Positions 16,833-25,872 of a stretch of 64,000 nucleotides of DNA are shown here, in pieces. The notes under the pieces were generated by a model. That model made no database searches and was not told the origin of the DNA. It saw only the letters and a list, made by a program, of their open reading frames with translations. The DNA comes from JABCZH01 sp963803775. GTDB lineage: Bacteria > Acidobacteriota > Terriglobia > Terriglobales > Acidobacteriaceae. Positions within the stretch are counted from its first letter, which is position 1, and the number at the start of each line of letters is the position of its first letter. Where the stretch lies: contig CAWDNS010000007.1 of the NCBI GenBank assembly GCA_963803775.1, forward strand, positions 1,178,001 to 1,242,000, in the 5' to 3' direction. The position numbers and the translations under genes were made by a program.

Positions 16833-17000
16833 GCGGGGAGGACGATTTTGGATTTCGACCACAGACTGAAAGGGAAGACCTGGTTCCGCATCAACCCCGT
16901 AAACTTCCGTACCCGAACTGAGCACATGGACCAACTGCTTGCTTTGCTCAAGCAGGAGTGCGATTCGCTGCTTCAGGGCCGGCTTCAGTCAGGCAAGTAA
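16833..17000 (+). pseudogene. Possible C-terminal fragment of a PLP-dependent amino acid decarboxylase
   Basis: A frame ending at 17000 encodes DFDHRLKGKTWFRINPVNFRTRTEHMDQLL and a helical tail. This resembles the last 50 residues of group II PLP-dependent decarboxylases (a KG...R..NFRT..EH.D.LL pattern). No upstream coding part is visible; the preceding epimerase ends at 16726. If correct, it is a gene relic. The match rests on pattern memory over a short stretch, and a chance frame is possible. Apart from this, 16727-17023 holds nothing I can identify. Confidence 0.35.
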
Positions 17001-17023
17001 GGCGATCCTGTGCCCATGTCCGC

Positions 17024-19267
17024 TTAGCACTCCGGCAGGTCGCGATGCATTTCATCCAGCAGCTTTGCCAACAGTTCGGCTCGCTGATCGGTGGTGAGTT
17101 CACGCTTCAATTCTTCCAGCGCTAACGCCACAATGTGGTAGTGATGCGCTCCGGCATACTTGGGGTCGGAAGTGATCTCGCGCCAAAGACTGTGCATCAG
17201 CTCCAGGTCTTGTGGGCGCATTCGCGGGGCGTGCGGTCCCAGCAGGTATTCATGGAGCTTTCCATTGGGCTCATGGACTTCGACTGTGAGACGCGGCCGC
17301 GGCTCGGGCAGCTTTTCCCATGCATCCCCGGTGAGTTTGGCCTGTTCATCAGTGGTTAGCTTGTTAGAAAGCCCGCAGACGATGCGACTCGAATCCAGCC
17401 GCTGCGCGGTCAGGATAATTGCCTCGAAGACGTCGGCCGCCGGTACCACCAGGAGTGAGACTGGCTTGCCTTCTTTTTCCGCAACCGCTACTGCCGCAGT
17501 AAATAGCTCCTGCTCATAATGATCGAAGACGCTGGACGCTTCCACCACGGCGCTGCCGCTGAACGTATGTTCACGATGATAGAGACGGGCCGTCATCACC
17601 ACCACATCTTGCCGCAACGTATCGGTAGTCCGGAGAACGTCATTCAAGTAGTAGAGATTCCGCGGGTCGCGGACAGCCACCAAGACATTCCCCGGACGAA
17701 CCCCTAGTGCCCCGCTGCCCAGTTCCTGGTTCCCGTACACCCGGAACTGATCCAGATTCTCCGGCTTGCCGTGCCGAGCCTGAGTTACCTTATGTTCGGA
17801 ATAGGCGAATATAGCAAAAAATACCGCGCTGAAGCTGACACCAGCAATGGTGGCTTCAGTTTTGGTGAGCAAGTTTACGCAGGCGGTGGTGAGCAGCACG
17901 GCGGAGATCACGATCAATCCCGCCGGTACTTCCTTGCCGAATAGGTGGAAGTTCCCCGGCACCTTCCATTGACGGTTGAGCGGCTCGGTGTAACGCAGTA
18001 CCAGCACCGCCAGCGACTTCAGGGCAAAGCTCCAGATAACGCCGAACGCATACAGACCGGCCAGTACGTAGACATTGCCCTTGCTGAGGATGATGGTTAG
18101 CAATTGCATGCCGACAATCATGTTGATGATGCGATAGCTGGTGCCATAGCGGGGTTGCGGTTTCTGAAACCAATCGGTGAGCACGCCGTCTTCTGCTACG
18201 CGATTTAGCACGCCATTCGCGCCGACGATGGAAGTATTCTGGGCGCCGGCCAGAATCAGAACTCCGACCACTACCACGAACCCGTGGAATAACAGCTTGA
18301 GCACGATCGGGCCCGCCAGATACATGGCAATTCCGCCGATCAGATTGGCGAAGTAATCGGGCCTGACCTTGTCCGGAATCATCATCACTGCGAAGAAGGA
18401 AACCAGAGACGTGAACAGCAGGCTGTAGATGAAAATCACCAGCCCGGTCTTCTCCAGATTCTTCAGCTTGGGATGCTCGATCTCGCGGTTGACCTGCGCC
18501 AGCGTCTCTTCGCCGCTCATGGCCAGCACAGAGTGTCCGAATCCCACAAACAGAATGATCCAGGTCAAATGGCTGATCCAGGTGCCATGCAGCCAGCCCA
18601 TTGATTCCCGGGTGATCGGCACCACCCCCGGCTGAAGCGGGTTTGGCGGCAGGTGGATGGGGCCCCGGAGAATCGTGATGGTGCACCAAACGATCAGAAT
18701 GACGACCATCACCGTAGTGATGATCATGATCTGCAACGCCTTTTGGCTCGACTCGTGGATGCCCTGGATGTTCTTCCACCAGAAGTAGCAAACCACGATG
18801 CAGGCGAAAGCGGCTGCGAAAGTATTGTCCGGAAACGACTGGAAGGGGTGGCCCAGATAGCGGGCAATATCTCCTATAAAGCCTGCTAGGTACTGTCCCG
18901 CGGAAACAGCGCTAATGGGACCAGTCAAAACGTAGTCGAAGAGCAGGGCAGAAACCGAGATCTTGGCCAAAGTGCCGCCCATGGCTTCCTTGACCACGCG
19001 GTACACGCCGCCGCGCACGAACATGCTGCTGGATTCGATATAGAGCGCCCGCACCGCATAGCTGAACAGCATGACCGCGAGAATGAACCAGGGTGCGCTC
19101 TTGCCAATGACTTTCTCGGCGTCGCCGCCGGCGTAGTAGGCCGAGGATGCCAGGTCGGCGAGCACGATGGCCGACGCCCGCCAGAAAGAGATAAACGTCA
19201 GCATCACCGTAGTGGCGACGAAGACCTTGACCGCAGGTCGTGCGACGTTTTGTGTGGGAGAAGACAT
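17024..19267 (-). CDS. Large APC-superfamily transporter with soluble C-terminal domain
   Basis: The product has 747 residues. The first 500 hold about 12 hydrophobic segments of the amino acid-polyamine-organocation type. They include a SMFVRGGVYRVVKEAMGGTLA segment after helix 2 and an AGAQNTSIVGANGVLNRVAEDGVL cytoplasmic loop, both seen in large uncharacterised APC permeases. From about 530 the chain is soluble and looks like a universal-stress or CBS-like regulatory tail (NVLVAVRDPRNLYYLNDVL, then a VVVMTARLYHRE strand). The substrate is unknown; amino acid or potassium uptake are both possible. It is transcribed leftwards, 27 bases after the RDD gene stop, so the two probably form one transcript. 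Confidence 0.75.
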   Translation of the reverse strand: MSSPTQNVARPAVKVFVATTVMLTFISFWRASAIVLADLASSAYYAGGDAEKVIGKSAPWFILAVMLFSYAVRALYIESSSMFVRGGVYRVVKEAMGGTLAKISVSALLFDYVLTGPISAVSAGQYLAGFIGDIARYLGHPFQSFPDNTFAAAFACIVVCYFWWKNIQGIHESSQKALQIMIITTVMVVILIVWCTITILRGPIHLPPNPLQPGVVPITRESMGWLHGTWISHLTWIILFVGFGHSVLAMSGEETLAQVNREIEHPKLKNLEKTGLVIFIYSLLFTSLVSFFAVMMIPDKVRPDYFANLIGGIAMYLAGPIVLKLLFHGFVVVVGVLILAGAQNTSIVGANGVLNRVAEDGVLTDWFQKPQPRYGTSYRIINMIVGMQLLTIILSKGNVYVLAGLYAFGVIWSFALKSLAVLVLRYTEPLNRQWKVPGNFHLFGKEVPAGLIVISAVLLTTACVNLLTKTEATIAGVSFSAVFFAIFAYSEHKVTQARHGKPENLDQFRVYGNQELGSGALGVRPGNVLVAVRDPRNLYYLNDVLRTTDTLRQDVVVMTARLYHREHTFSGSAVVEASSVFDHYEQELFTAAVAVAEKEGKPVSLLVVPAADVFEAIILTAQRLDSSRIVCGLSNKLTTDEQAKLTGDAWEKLPEPRPRLTVEVHEPNGKLHEYLLGPHAPRMRPQDLELMHSLWREITSDPKYAGAHHYHIVALALEELKRELTTDQRAELLAKLLDEMHRDLPEC

Positions 19268-19294
19268 GCCCGCGTAGGCGGAACGAACGCAAAC

Positions 19295-20497
19295 TTAGAA
19301 ATCTAACACATTGGGCTGGAGCTTATCAGTGACGGGGAGGGATTTCGCTGCCTTCGGGGCCATGTAGGTGTGTGTGATGCGGTCGTGCCAGCATAGTTCG
19401 TCCTCATCCAGAAAGCTCCAAGCATATCCCAGGCCCAGCGACAGCCCGGAAAGCACCGACGCCAGCACCCGCCAGCGGCGAAGACTTCGGGGAACTGGGC
19501 GGCCGTCGAACCGGCTCAATTCCAGATTGGCCAATTTCAGTCCTGGAGTGCTTCCCGCGCGCGTCAACAGAAGGTACTGGTACGCTGCCCAGAACCCCGC
19601 CAGCAGCGCCGCAGTCACCTCCATCCCCTGCCGCACTGGTGGGACGAAAGATGTGATCCGGAAGAATATGTAAGCGAAAGCGGCGAACGATGTGACGACG
19701 GCCAGCGCATCCGTCATGCCCGCCAGAATCCGCCGCGTCAGCCGTGCTGGCTTCAGTGGTAATTCGAAACCTGGCCTTCGTTCGTCCTTAAGCTCCTCCG
19801 ATGGCTCAATTGAAATGCCACCGAGAGCAGGAGGCGGGGGTAAGACCTCGGGTACTTCCAGGATACGCGGGCGGTGGAACACCGGCTCCGCCAGTTCGTC
19901 CAAGACAACCGGCGGCATAAACGAAGAACGGGGAAACTCCAGAATCTTGGTGGCACTATCTGGCGCGGCACTTGGTTGCTCTGCTTGTATTTCAATCGCC
20001 GGAGCCGGCCCGGGATCCATGGTGATTGCCAGTTGTCCGCAAGTAGTGATTTCCCTCGTCCGGCTGCTGGCGGGCGGCGCAATCGTGGTAGGCTCAACGG
20101 ATTCAAACCTCAATTGCAACGATGGATAGCGAGGAACCCGCGGACGCTTGCCCCGATAGTGATTGACCCGGGCCGCTACTTCCCGGCGCCACGAATCCGG
20201 TTCCGGCGGTTGACCAGGACTTTCCAGCACGATCGCTGGGACTTGTTGTCCCTCTTTGCTATCCATTCCTTCCGCCTCGGCTGGGTCCTTTTGATTCACC
20301 ACTGGCGGCGCATCCGAGGTTTCCCGAAGGCTGTCTGGCGATTCTTCGTATTCCAAAATAAATCGCGGGGGCTGGATCGATTTTTCTTCCAGGCTGGCGG
20401 CAAATTGCTGCTCGCTGACATCGAATGCTTCAGGATCAGTCAGCGCCGGGTTTGGCCCGGGCGCGGAGTCCGCATCGAGTTGGAACCAGGATTTCAT
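19295..20497 (-). CDS. RDD-family membrane protein with long disordered N-terminus
   Basis: The 400-residue product has a Pro/Glu/Ser-rich, low-complexity N-terminal two-thirds (about 1-250) with no domain I recognise. The RDD domain follows: ARLTRRILAGMTDALAV with the Arg and Asp of the name, two further hydrophobic segments, STPGLKLANLELSRFDGRPV and finally DRITHTYM. RDD proteins are small inner-membrane proteins, some linked to sodium or proton exchange, most unassigned. The long tail would face the cytoplasm if the usual topology holds. It is divergent from lptD with 140 bases between, which must hold both promoters. Confidence 0.8.
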   Translation of the reverse strand: MKSWFQLDADSAPGPNPALTDPEAFDVSEQQFAASLEEKSIQPPRFILEYEESPDSLRETSDAPPVVNQKDPAEAEGMDSKEGQQVPAIVLESPGQPPEPDSWRREVAARVNHYRGKRPRVPRYPSLQLRFESVEPTTIAPPASSRTREITTCGQLAITMDPGPAPAIEIQAEQPSAAPDSATKILEFPRSSFMPPVVLDELAEPVFHRPRILEVPEVLPPPPALGGISIEPSEELKDERRPGFELPLKPARLTRRILAGMTDALAVVTSFAAFAYIFFRITSFVPPVRQGMEVTAALLAGFWAAYQYLLLTRAGSTPGLKLANLELSRFDGRPVPRSLRRWRVLASVLSGLSLGLGYAWSFLDEDELCWHDRITHTYMAPKAAKSLPVTDKLQPNVLDF

Positions 20498-20637
20498 TGC
20501 AAGGTCGAAATCAGCAGCCAGCCGACCACATTTGCGGGGCTGGGAGAGCTTCCAAACTTTGCCTGTGAGGCCATCGCCGTGCTAACGTCACCGTACCCCA
20601 GACTGGAGTTGTTATTGGGGAAGTTCGTGCGCTTCCG

Positions 20638-23127
20638 ATGAGTTCCCGCACACGATTTCTTATCACGGCGACGTTCGTCTGTCACCTGATACTCGCTGTT
20701 CCCCTAGTTACCAGCCAGTTGCTTTCCCCTAACACCGCTCAGGAATTGCCCAACACACACCCGCCCGTACATGAGGAGGACGTTACTATTACAGCGCTTC
20801 AGCAGGAGAAGCAGGGCACTCTCTACCAATTGCACGGAAACGCCGAAATTCACTACGGAACCTACATCCTGCGTGCCGACGAAGTCTCCTACAACTCCGC
20901 GACCGGCGACTCGAAGGCGGTAGGGCACGTCGTGCTCGAGGGTGGGCCCAACGACGAACACATCCAAGCCAGCCGCGGTACCTACAATCTGCGTTCCGAG
21001 ATAGGCAGGTTCGAGAATGTGACGGGAAGCATTGGCATGCAACTCCACGGGCGGCGGCTCATGCTGACTTCCTCAAATCCGTTTGTCTTCACCGGGTCCG
21101 CAGTCGAGAAAAATGGGCCTGACCACTTCAAGGTCTATGACGGTGTCGTGACTACCTGCAACCTGCCACGCCCTAAGTGGGACTTTCATGCCCATGAGGT
21201 TGTGGTCGAGGTCGGTGGAACCGCGAAAATCTATCACAGCACGTTTGCCATCGAAGGCATCCCGATTCTTTATTTCCCATTTGCCACGCTGCCAGCGCAG
21301 ACCCTGCCCCGGCAAACCGGCTTTCTCATCCCCAACCTTGGATATTCCTCCACGAAAGGCGTCATTTTCGGGGAATCGGTGTTCTGGGCGATCAATCGCA
21401 GCATGGACGCCCACATTGGGGCCGAATACTTTTCCAAGCGAGGTTGGGCGCCACAGGGTGAGTTTCGTGCCCGCCCGAGCGATACCTCGTTCTTGGATCT
21501 GAACTATTTCAGCGTGCTCGATCGTGGTTTTGGCGATCCCCATGTGGATCAGGGGGGTGAGGAATTACATTTGACAGCCGAGGGCCCGTTGGGCCACAAC
21601 TTTCGCGCCGTCGCCGACATCGACTATCTGAGTTCCTTCGTCTTTCGCCTTGCTTTCAGCGACACCTTCACCCAGGCCGTTAACTCTGAAGTCAAATCCG
21701 ACGCTTTTCTCTCCAACGCGACCGGCGGCTTTTTCTACAATTTCTCTGCGCACCGCTACCAGGATTTCGAGAGCTCGACTCCCGGAGATGTCATTACCAT
21801 CCTGCATGCCCCCGGAGTAGAGTTGTCGAGTGTTGATCAGCCGCTGGGACGGTCTCCTTTCTACTGGTCGTATGACGCTGCGCTCGAAGGCCTCTCCCGT
21901 AGTGATCCCGCTTCTGACGCTACTCCCGCTTCCAGCGGAACTCCCGCTTTCAGTACGGCTCCCTTGGTCGGGCGTTTCGACTTCAGCCCGGATTTGTCTC
22001 TGCCGTTGCAGGCAGGCGGGTGGTCCTTTCGGCCTGAGATCTCTGTCCGCGACACCGACTACACGCAGTACCTTCGAACTTTTCACCTTCAGGGCATTTC
22101 GAACGACGAAAGGCTCGCGATTTCCGCCAACATCAACCGCAAGTCTTTGGATGCTTCGTTCGAAGTGCGTCCTCCAGCCCTCAGCCGGGCCTTTGGTCGT
22201 GAGTTCCTGGGGCGCAAGTGGAAGCACGTAATCGAACCCCGCGCCGTTTATACTTACGTGACCGGCGTCAGTAACTTCGCAAACATCCTTCGCTTCGATC
22301 AGCGCGACATTCTCAGCAACACGGATGAAGTGGGATACAGCGTAGTGCAACGCCTCTACGCCAAGCGCACTTCGGGTAAAACAGATTGTGGCCAGCCAGG
22401 AATCCCGTCCCTGTTCATCGGAGGCACACCTCCTCGCAACCCCGTGCCATGGGAGCGGCAACAAACTCCTGTCGATGTGCCATGCGAGGACGGAACCCAG
22501 GTGCGGGAGGTGGTCACTTGGGAACTGGCGCAAAAATACTTTCTCAATCCTACATTTGGAAGTGCGCTGTTCCCGGGACGCAGCAATGTTCTGGCCAGCA
22601 CGGTTGATCTGACCGGCATTGCCTTCCTGAGCTCGGCGCGCCATTTGTCGCCGCTGATCTCACGCCTGCGGATTCAGACCAGCTCAAGGACCGATCTCGA
22701 GTGGGATATGGACTATGACTTCACGCTGGGTCACATGACCGCCAGCACAGTACTGGTCAATTACCGGCTAGGCCCATTTACGCTCGGTGGAGGCGATGCT
22801 TTCCTCCAAGTTCCCCCCGAAGCCGCAAATACCAGCGCGTCGCCTTTGCCACAGTCCTTCAACCAGTTCCGTCTGTTGCTGGGTTACGGCCATACCGGCA
22901 AACAGGGATTTAGCGCCGCCACCAACATCGGCTTCGACGCGGATTTGGGATTCTTGCAGTATGCAGCCGCGCAAGCCACCTACAACTGGGACTGTTGCGG
23001 ATTTAATGTTGAATTCCGCCGTTTTGATCTGGGGTCGGTGCGTAATGAGAATCAATATCGATTTACTTTCGCGTTGGCCAACCTGGGATCGTTGGGGAAT
23101 CTGAGACGGGCGGAAAGATTATTTTGA
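20638..23127 (+). CDS. lptD: LPS-assembly protein LptD
   Basis: The 829-residue product has a signal peptide (about 1-26) and an OstA-like jellyroll at about 50-150, with the repeated pattern LHGNAEIHYGTYILRADEVSYNSATG. A large C-terminal region rich in alternating beta strands from about 250 follows and ends in an aromatic-rich strand (YRFTFALANLGS). LptD with LptE inserts lipopolysaccharide into the outer leaflet of the outer membrane. The N-terminal domain docks the periplasmic Lpt bridge and the C-terminal barrel is the exit channel. Its presence shows an LPS-bearing outer membrane. Long Pro/Ala/Ser repeats around residues 425-445 (SDATPASSGTPAFSTAP) are an unusual loop. No other lpt gene is adjacent. 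Confidence 0.9.
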   Translation: MSSRTRFLITATFVCHLILAVPLVTSQLLSPNTAQELPNTHPPVHEEDVTITALQQEKQGTLYQLHGNAEIHYGTYILRADEVSYNSATGDSKAVGHVVLEGGPNDEHIQASRGTYNLRSEIGRFENVTGSIGMQLHGRRLMLTSSNPFVFTGSAVEKNGPDHFKVYDGVVTTCNLPRPKWDFHAHEVVVEVGGTAKIYHSTFAIEGIPILYFPFATLPAQTLPRQTGFLIPNLGYSSTKGVIFGESVFWAINRSMDAHIGAEYFSKRGWAPQGEFRARPSDTSFLDLNYFSVLDRGFGDPHVDQGGEELHLTAEGPLGHNFRAVADIDYLSSFVFRLAFSDTFTQAVNSEVKSDAFLSNATGGFFYNFSAHRYQDFESSTPGDVITILHAPGVELSSVDQPLGRSPFYWSYDAALEGLSRSDPASDATPASSGTPAFSTAPLVGRFDFSPDLSLPLQAGGWSFRPEISVRDTDYTQYLRTFHLQGISNDERLAISANINRKSLDASFEVRPPALSRAFGREFLGRKWKHVIEPRAVYTYVTGVSNFANILRFDQRDILSNTDEVGYSVVQRLYAKRTSGKTDCGQPGIPSLFIGGTPPRNPVPWERQQTPVDVPCEDGTQVREVVTWELAQKYFLNPTFGSALFPGRSNVLASTVDLTGIAFLSSARHLSPLISRLRIQTSSRTDLEWDMDYDFTLGHMTASTVLVNYRLGPFTLGGGDAFLQVPPEAANTSASPLPQSFNQFRLLLGYGHTGKQGFSAATNIGFDADLGFLQYAAAQATYNWDCCGFNVEFRRFDLGSVRNENQYRFTFALANLGSLGNLRRAERLF

Positions 23128-23282
23128 ACCCTCCCACGTATTAAAGGCCTCGCTGTGGATCGAATGACCGCAAGCATCAATTCGGCTCCACCTCTTGCGC
23201 ACAATACATTGACCAGCCCTGCGAATGCTGCTCCGTGTGAGATAATCTTGCTTTGCATCCAATATACAGGCGGTTTCTAACG

Positions 23283-24221
23283 ATGTTCGTGCGCCGTTCT
23301 ATTTTTGTCCTCGTGCTGGTTTGTCTGGGTTGCTCCGCGCAATCGGCGGCGCCTCCCGACCAGGTAATGCGGATCGAGCGTCAGGTGCGCAGCTACTATT
23401 CCATACCGGCTGCGGTGAAAATCACAGTGGGCCCGCTTCGCACCAGCGAGTTTGCCGGTTTTGACGCCCTTACGGTCCACATGGACAGTCCTGAAAAGAA
23501 AGCCGACTACGATTTCCTGCTCTCCAAGGACGGCAAAACGCTGTTGCGGATGACCAAACTGGACCTCACCAAGGATCCATATGCCGAGAACGTCAAGAAA
23601 ATCAGCGTTGGCGATCGCCCCATCCGTGGTAAGAAGGACGCCAAGGTGGTCGTGGTAAATTACGACGACTTCCAGTGTCCGTTCTGCTCCCGCATGCACC
23701 AGACCCTGTTCCCGGAGATGCTTAAGGAATATGGCGATCGGGTGGAATTTGTCTACAAAGACTATCCTTTGGCCGAGATTCATCCCTGGGCTACGCACGC
23801 CGCGGTCGATGCCAACTGTTTGGCCGCCCAGAACGGCGACGCCTACTGGGAATTGGCCGATTACCTCCATAGCAATCAGCGGGAGATCAGCGCGGCTGGG
23901 CAAACGCGTGACCTGCAATTCGCGGCGCTAGACCGCTTGACCACGCTGCAGGGCCAGAAACACGAATTGGACCAGACTAAACTGCAATCCTGCATCAAGG
24001 CGCAGAACGAGGACGCCATCAAGGCTTCGCTGCGTGAGGGCGACACTCTGGGTGTGAACGCTACCCCCACGATCTTCGTCAACGGGCAGGAAATAGACGG
24101 AGTCGTTTCGGCGGCGGAATTCCGTACGGTGCTGGATGCGGCCCTGCAACAAGCGGGTGTCCCTGTGCCTGTTCAGCCCGCACAGGCAGTGCCTGGCGGG
24201 TCTCAACCGTCCAGCAAGTAG
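23283..24221 (+). CDS. DsbA-like thioredoxin-fold disulfide protein
   Basis: From the ATG at 23283 the 312-residue product has an N-terminal hydrophobic export signal (FVLVLVCLGCSAQSA), possibly a lipoprotein signal. A domain of about 90 residues that is not thioredoxin follows, then a DsbA/DsbC-type fold. It has the active-site CPFC in YDDFQCPFCSRMHQTLFPE, an alpha-helical insertion, and the cis-proline loop GVNATPTIFVNGQ. It should oxidise or isomerise disulfides in exported proteins. A Pro/Gln-rich tail ends the protein. The next gene, a SurA-like chaperone, starts 69 bases on in the same direction, and lptD lies upstream, so the three may be an envelope-biogenesis transcript. Confidence 0.85.
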   Translation: MFVRRSIFVLVLVCLGCSAQSAAPPDQVMRIERQVRSYYSIPAAVKITVGPLRTSEFAGFDALTVHMDSPEKKADYDFLLSKDGKTLLRMTKLDLTKDPYAENVKKISVGDRPIRGKKDAKVVVVNYDDFQCPFCSRMHQTLFPEMLKEYGDRVEFVYKDYPLAEIHPWATHAAVDANCLAAQNGDAYWELADYLHSNQREISAAGQTRDLQFAALDRLTTLQGQKHELDQTKLQSCIKAQNEDAIKASLREGDTLGVNATPTIFVNGQEIDGVVSAAEFRTVLDAALQQAGVPVPVQPAQAVPGGSQPSSK

Positions 24222-24290
24222 CTGGAGCGGGAACGGCTGCGGAACTGTAGCGCGGAGTACCACGTGCAGAAGAGTGTGGAGAAAAATCGA

Positions 24291-25361
24291 GTGAAGACTA
24301 ACTGGCCATCTCATTACAAGCTGACCCCGTTCGTAATTGCTTTGTTGCTCGCCGCCGGCATTGGGTGCGGGTCCAAGCAGGTGGGCGACGATGTCGCTGC
24401 CTCAGTGGACGGCCGCAAGATTTATCGCTCGGATGTAGAGAAGTATTACCAGAACCAAACCGCGGGAACGCAACAGCAGCAGCCGGTCGGAGAGCAAGCC
24501 ACCAGTTTGCGCCTCAGCATCCTGCGTGAACTGATTGACAACGAGATCCTCATGCGCCGCGCCGAAAAGCTCGGCTTGCTGGCCACCGACGATGAAGTGG
24601 AACGAAAACTCAACGAGATCAAGTCGCCCTATACGAAGGAAGAATTCGACGCCCGGCTCACCGAGAAGAAGATTACGGTGGATGACTTCAAGCGCGATCT
24701 CCGCCGTTCACTCACCGTCGACAAAGTCCTCAACAAGGAAGTGACTTCCAAGATCAACATTTCCGATCAGGACGTTACTGCCTACTACAACGCCCACAAA
24801 GCGGAATTCAATCTGATTGAACCGCAGTACCACCTGGCACACATCTTTGTGACCACTGCCCCCAATCCTCAGGTGCACAACCTAAAGAACGACAAGGCGC
24901 AGAACGAAGCCGATGCTCGCAAGAAGATTCAGATGATTCTGAACCGGCTCGACAGTGGCGACGACTTTGCCACGATTGCCATGAACTTGTCCGAGGATCC
25001 CGAGACTTCAGGCAACGGCGGCGATCTGGGCTTCGCTCCCGAGTCGTCCCTGAAGAATACCGATTCCGTGACTCGTGACACAGTGATGAAACTCAAGCCG
25101 GGTCAGTACAGCCCGATCATCACAGTCGTGAACCCCATGACCAAACAACTGGTCGGTTTCCGGGTGGTGAAGCTGATTGCCAAGGAACCCGCTGGACAAC
25201 GCGAGCTGGCGGACCCAAGAGTGCAGGAAGCCGTCCGCTCTCAACTCCGCGACCGCCGGGAACAGCTTCTGAAATCGGCCTACTACGAGATCCTGCGCGA
25301 TCAAGCCAAGGTCGAGAACTATTACGCCGAGAAAATTTTGCAGGGCAACGGCGTTCAATAG
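24291..25361 (+). CDS. SurA/PrsA-like parvulin-type peptidyl-prolyl isomerase, lipoprotein
   Basis: The GTG at 24291, with GGAG upstream, is preferred because it leaves a normal signal peptide; the frame is open from a GTG at 24264. The lipobox-like AAGIGC near residue 26 suggests a lipid-anchored protein. The N-terminal chaperone helices (LRELIDNEILMRRAEKLGL) match SurA_N, and a parvulin domain follows (HLAHIFV, then MNLSEDPETSGNGGDLGF and LKPGQYSPII). A C-terminal helix (QLRDRREQLLKSAYYEILR) closes the chaperone fold. It would help outer-membrane protein folding in the periplasm. It is convergent with the biotin carrier gene; only 11 bases separate the stops. Confidence 0.88.
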   Translation: MKTNWPSHYKLTPFVIALLLAAGIGCGSKQVGDDVAASVDGRKIYRSDVEKYYQNQTAGTQQQQPVGEQATSLRLSILRELIDNEILMRRAEKLGLLATDDEVERKLNEIKSPYTKEEFDARLTEKKITVDDFKRDLRRSLTVDKVLNKEVTSKINISDQDVTAYYNAHKAEFNLIEPQYHLAHIFVTTAPNPQVHNLKNDKAQNEADARKKIQMILNRLDSGDDFATIAMNLSEDPETSGNGGDLGFAPESSLKNTDSVTRDTVMKLKPGQYSPIITVVNPMTKQLVGFRVVKLIAKEPAGQRELADPRVQEAVRSQLRDRREQLLKSAYYEILRDQAKVENYYAEKILQGNGVQ

Positions 25362-25372
25362 TCATCGCCTTC

Positions 25373-25870
25373 TTACTCCACAATCGCCAGCACATCGCCG
25401 GCAGACACATTGGCGCCTTCGGTCACTAGGATTTTCTGTATCGTGCCTTTCCGGGGCGACTTGATCTCGTTCTGCATTTTCATCGCTTCCATCACCACGA
25501 TGCCCTGACCAGGCTCGACTTCAGCCTTCTCCGGAAGCAGAACACGGATCACCTTGCCTGGCATAGGTGCGATCAGCTTCCTGGGGCTTTTATCATCCGC
25601 GGTGCTTCTCTTGCGGCCGCGCAATGACCTTGGATCTTGCCATTCGGCCGCGTATGAGGTTTGACCGACCCACAAATGGGTCCCAGAAACACCGGCTTCG
25701 CGCTTGACCTCATAGGTCCGTCCGGCAATTCGCAGTGAGAGCACGTCAGGCCGTAGGAGCATGGCGTCGACCACAATCTCGCGCCCGTCGAGAACACAAT
25801 TCCAGCCCCCAGCCGCCTGCTCCAGTTTTAGCCGGTATTCCTGGCCGTCGATTTGAACGATTGTCTTCAC
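25373..25870 (-). CDS. Biotin carboxyl carrier protein of an acyl-CoA carboxylase
   Basis: The 165-residue product has an N-terminal beta-rich part (TIVQIDGQEYRLKLEQAAGG) like the BT domain found at the end of propionyl-CoA carboxylase alpha chains. A linker and a biotinyl domain follow, with the VMEAMKM motif; the biotinylated Lys is about K131. Here carrier and biotin carboxylase are separate genes two bases apart, whereas many bacterial PCC alpha chains carry both on one polypeptide. It would shuttle carboxybiotin to a carboxyltransferase, plausibly the beta subunit at 50202-51752. Transcribed leftwards after the carboxylase. Confidence 0.88.
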   Translation of the reverse strand: MKTIVQIDGQEYRLKLEQAAGGWNCVLDGREIVVDAMLLRPDVLSLRIAGRTYEVKREAGVSGTHLWVGQTSYAAEWQDPRSLRGRKRSTADDKSPRKLIAPMPGKVIRVLLPEKAEVEPGQGIVVMEAMKMQNEIKSPRKGTIQKILVTEGANVSAGDVLAIVE

Positions 25871-25872
25871 GT

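Noticed and set aside
17856..18791. 311-codon minus-strand frame overlapping the large APC transporter
   Set aside because: It is the same strand in another frame, with His/Arg/Gly-rich composition typical of shifted GC-rich coding sequence.
21565..22644. 359-codon minus-strand frame inside lptD
   Set aside because: The product is low in hydrophobic pattern and has no domain. LptD on the plus strand is continuous and family-conserved across the same bases.
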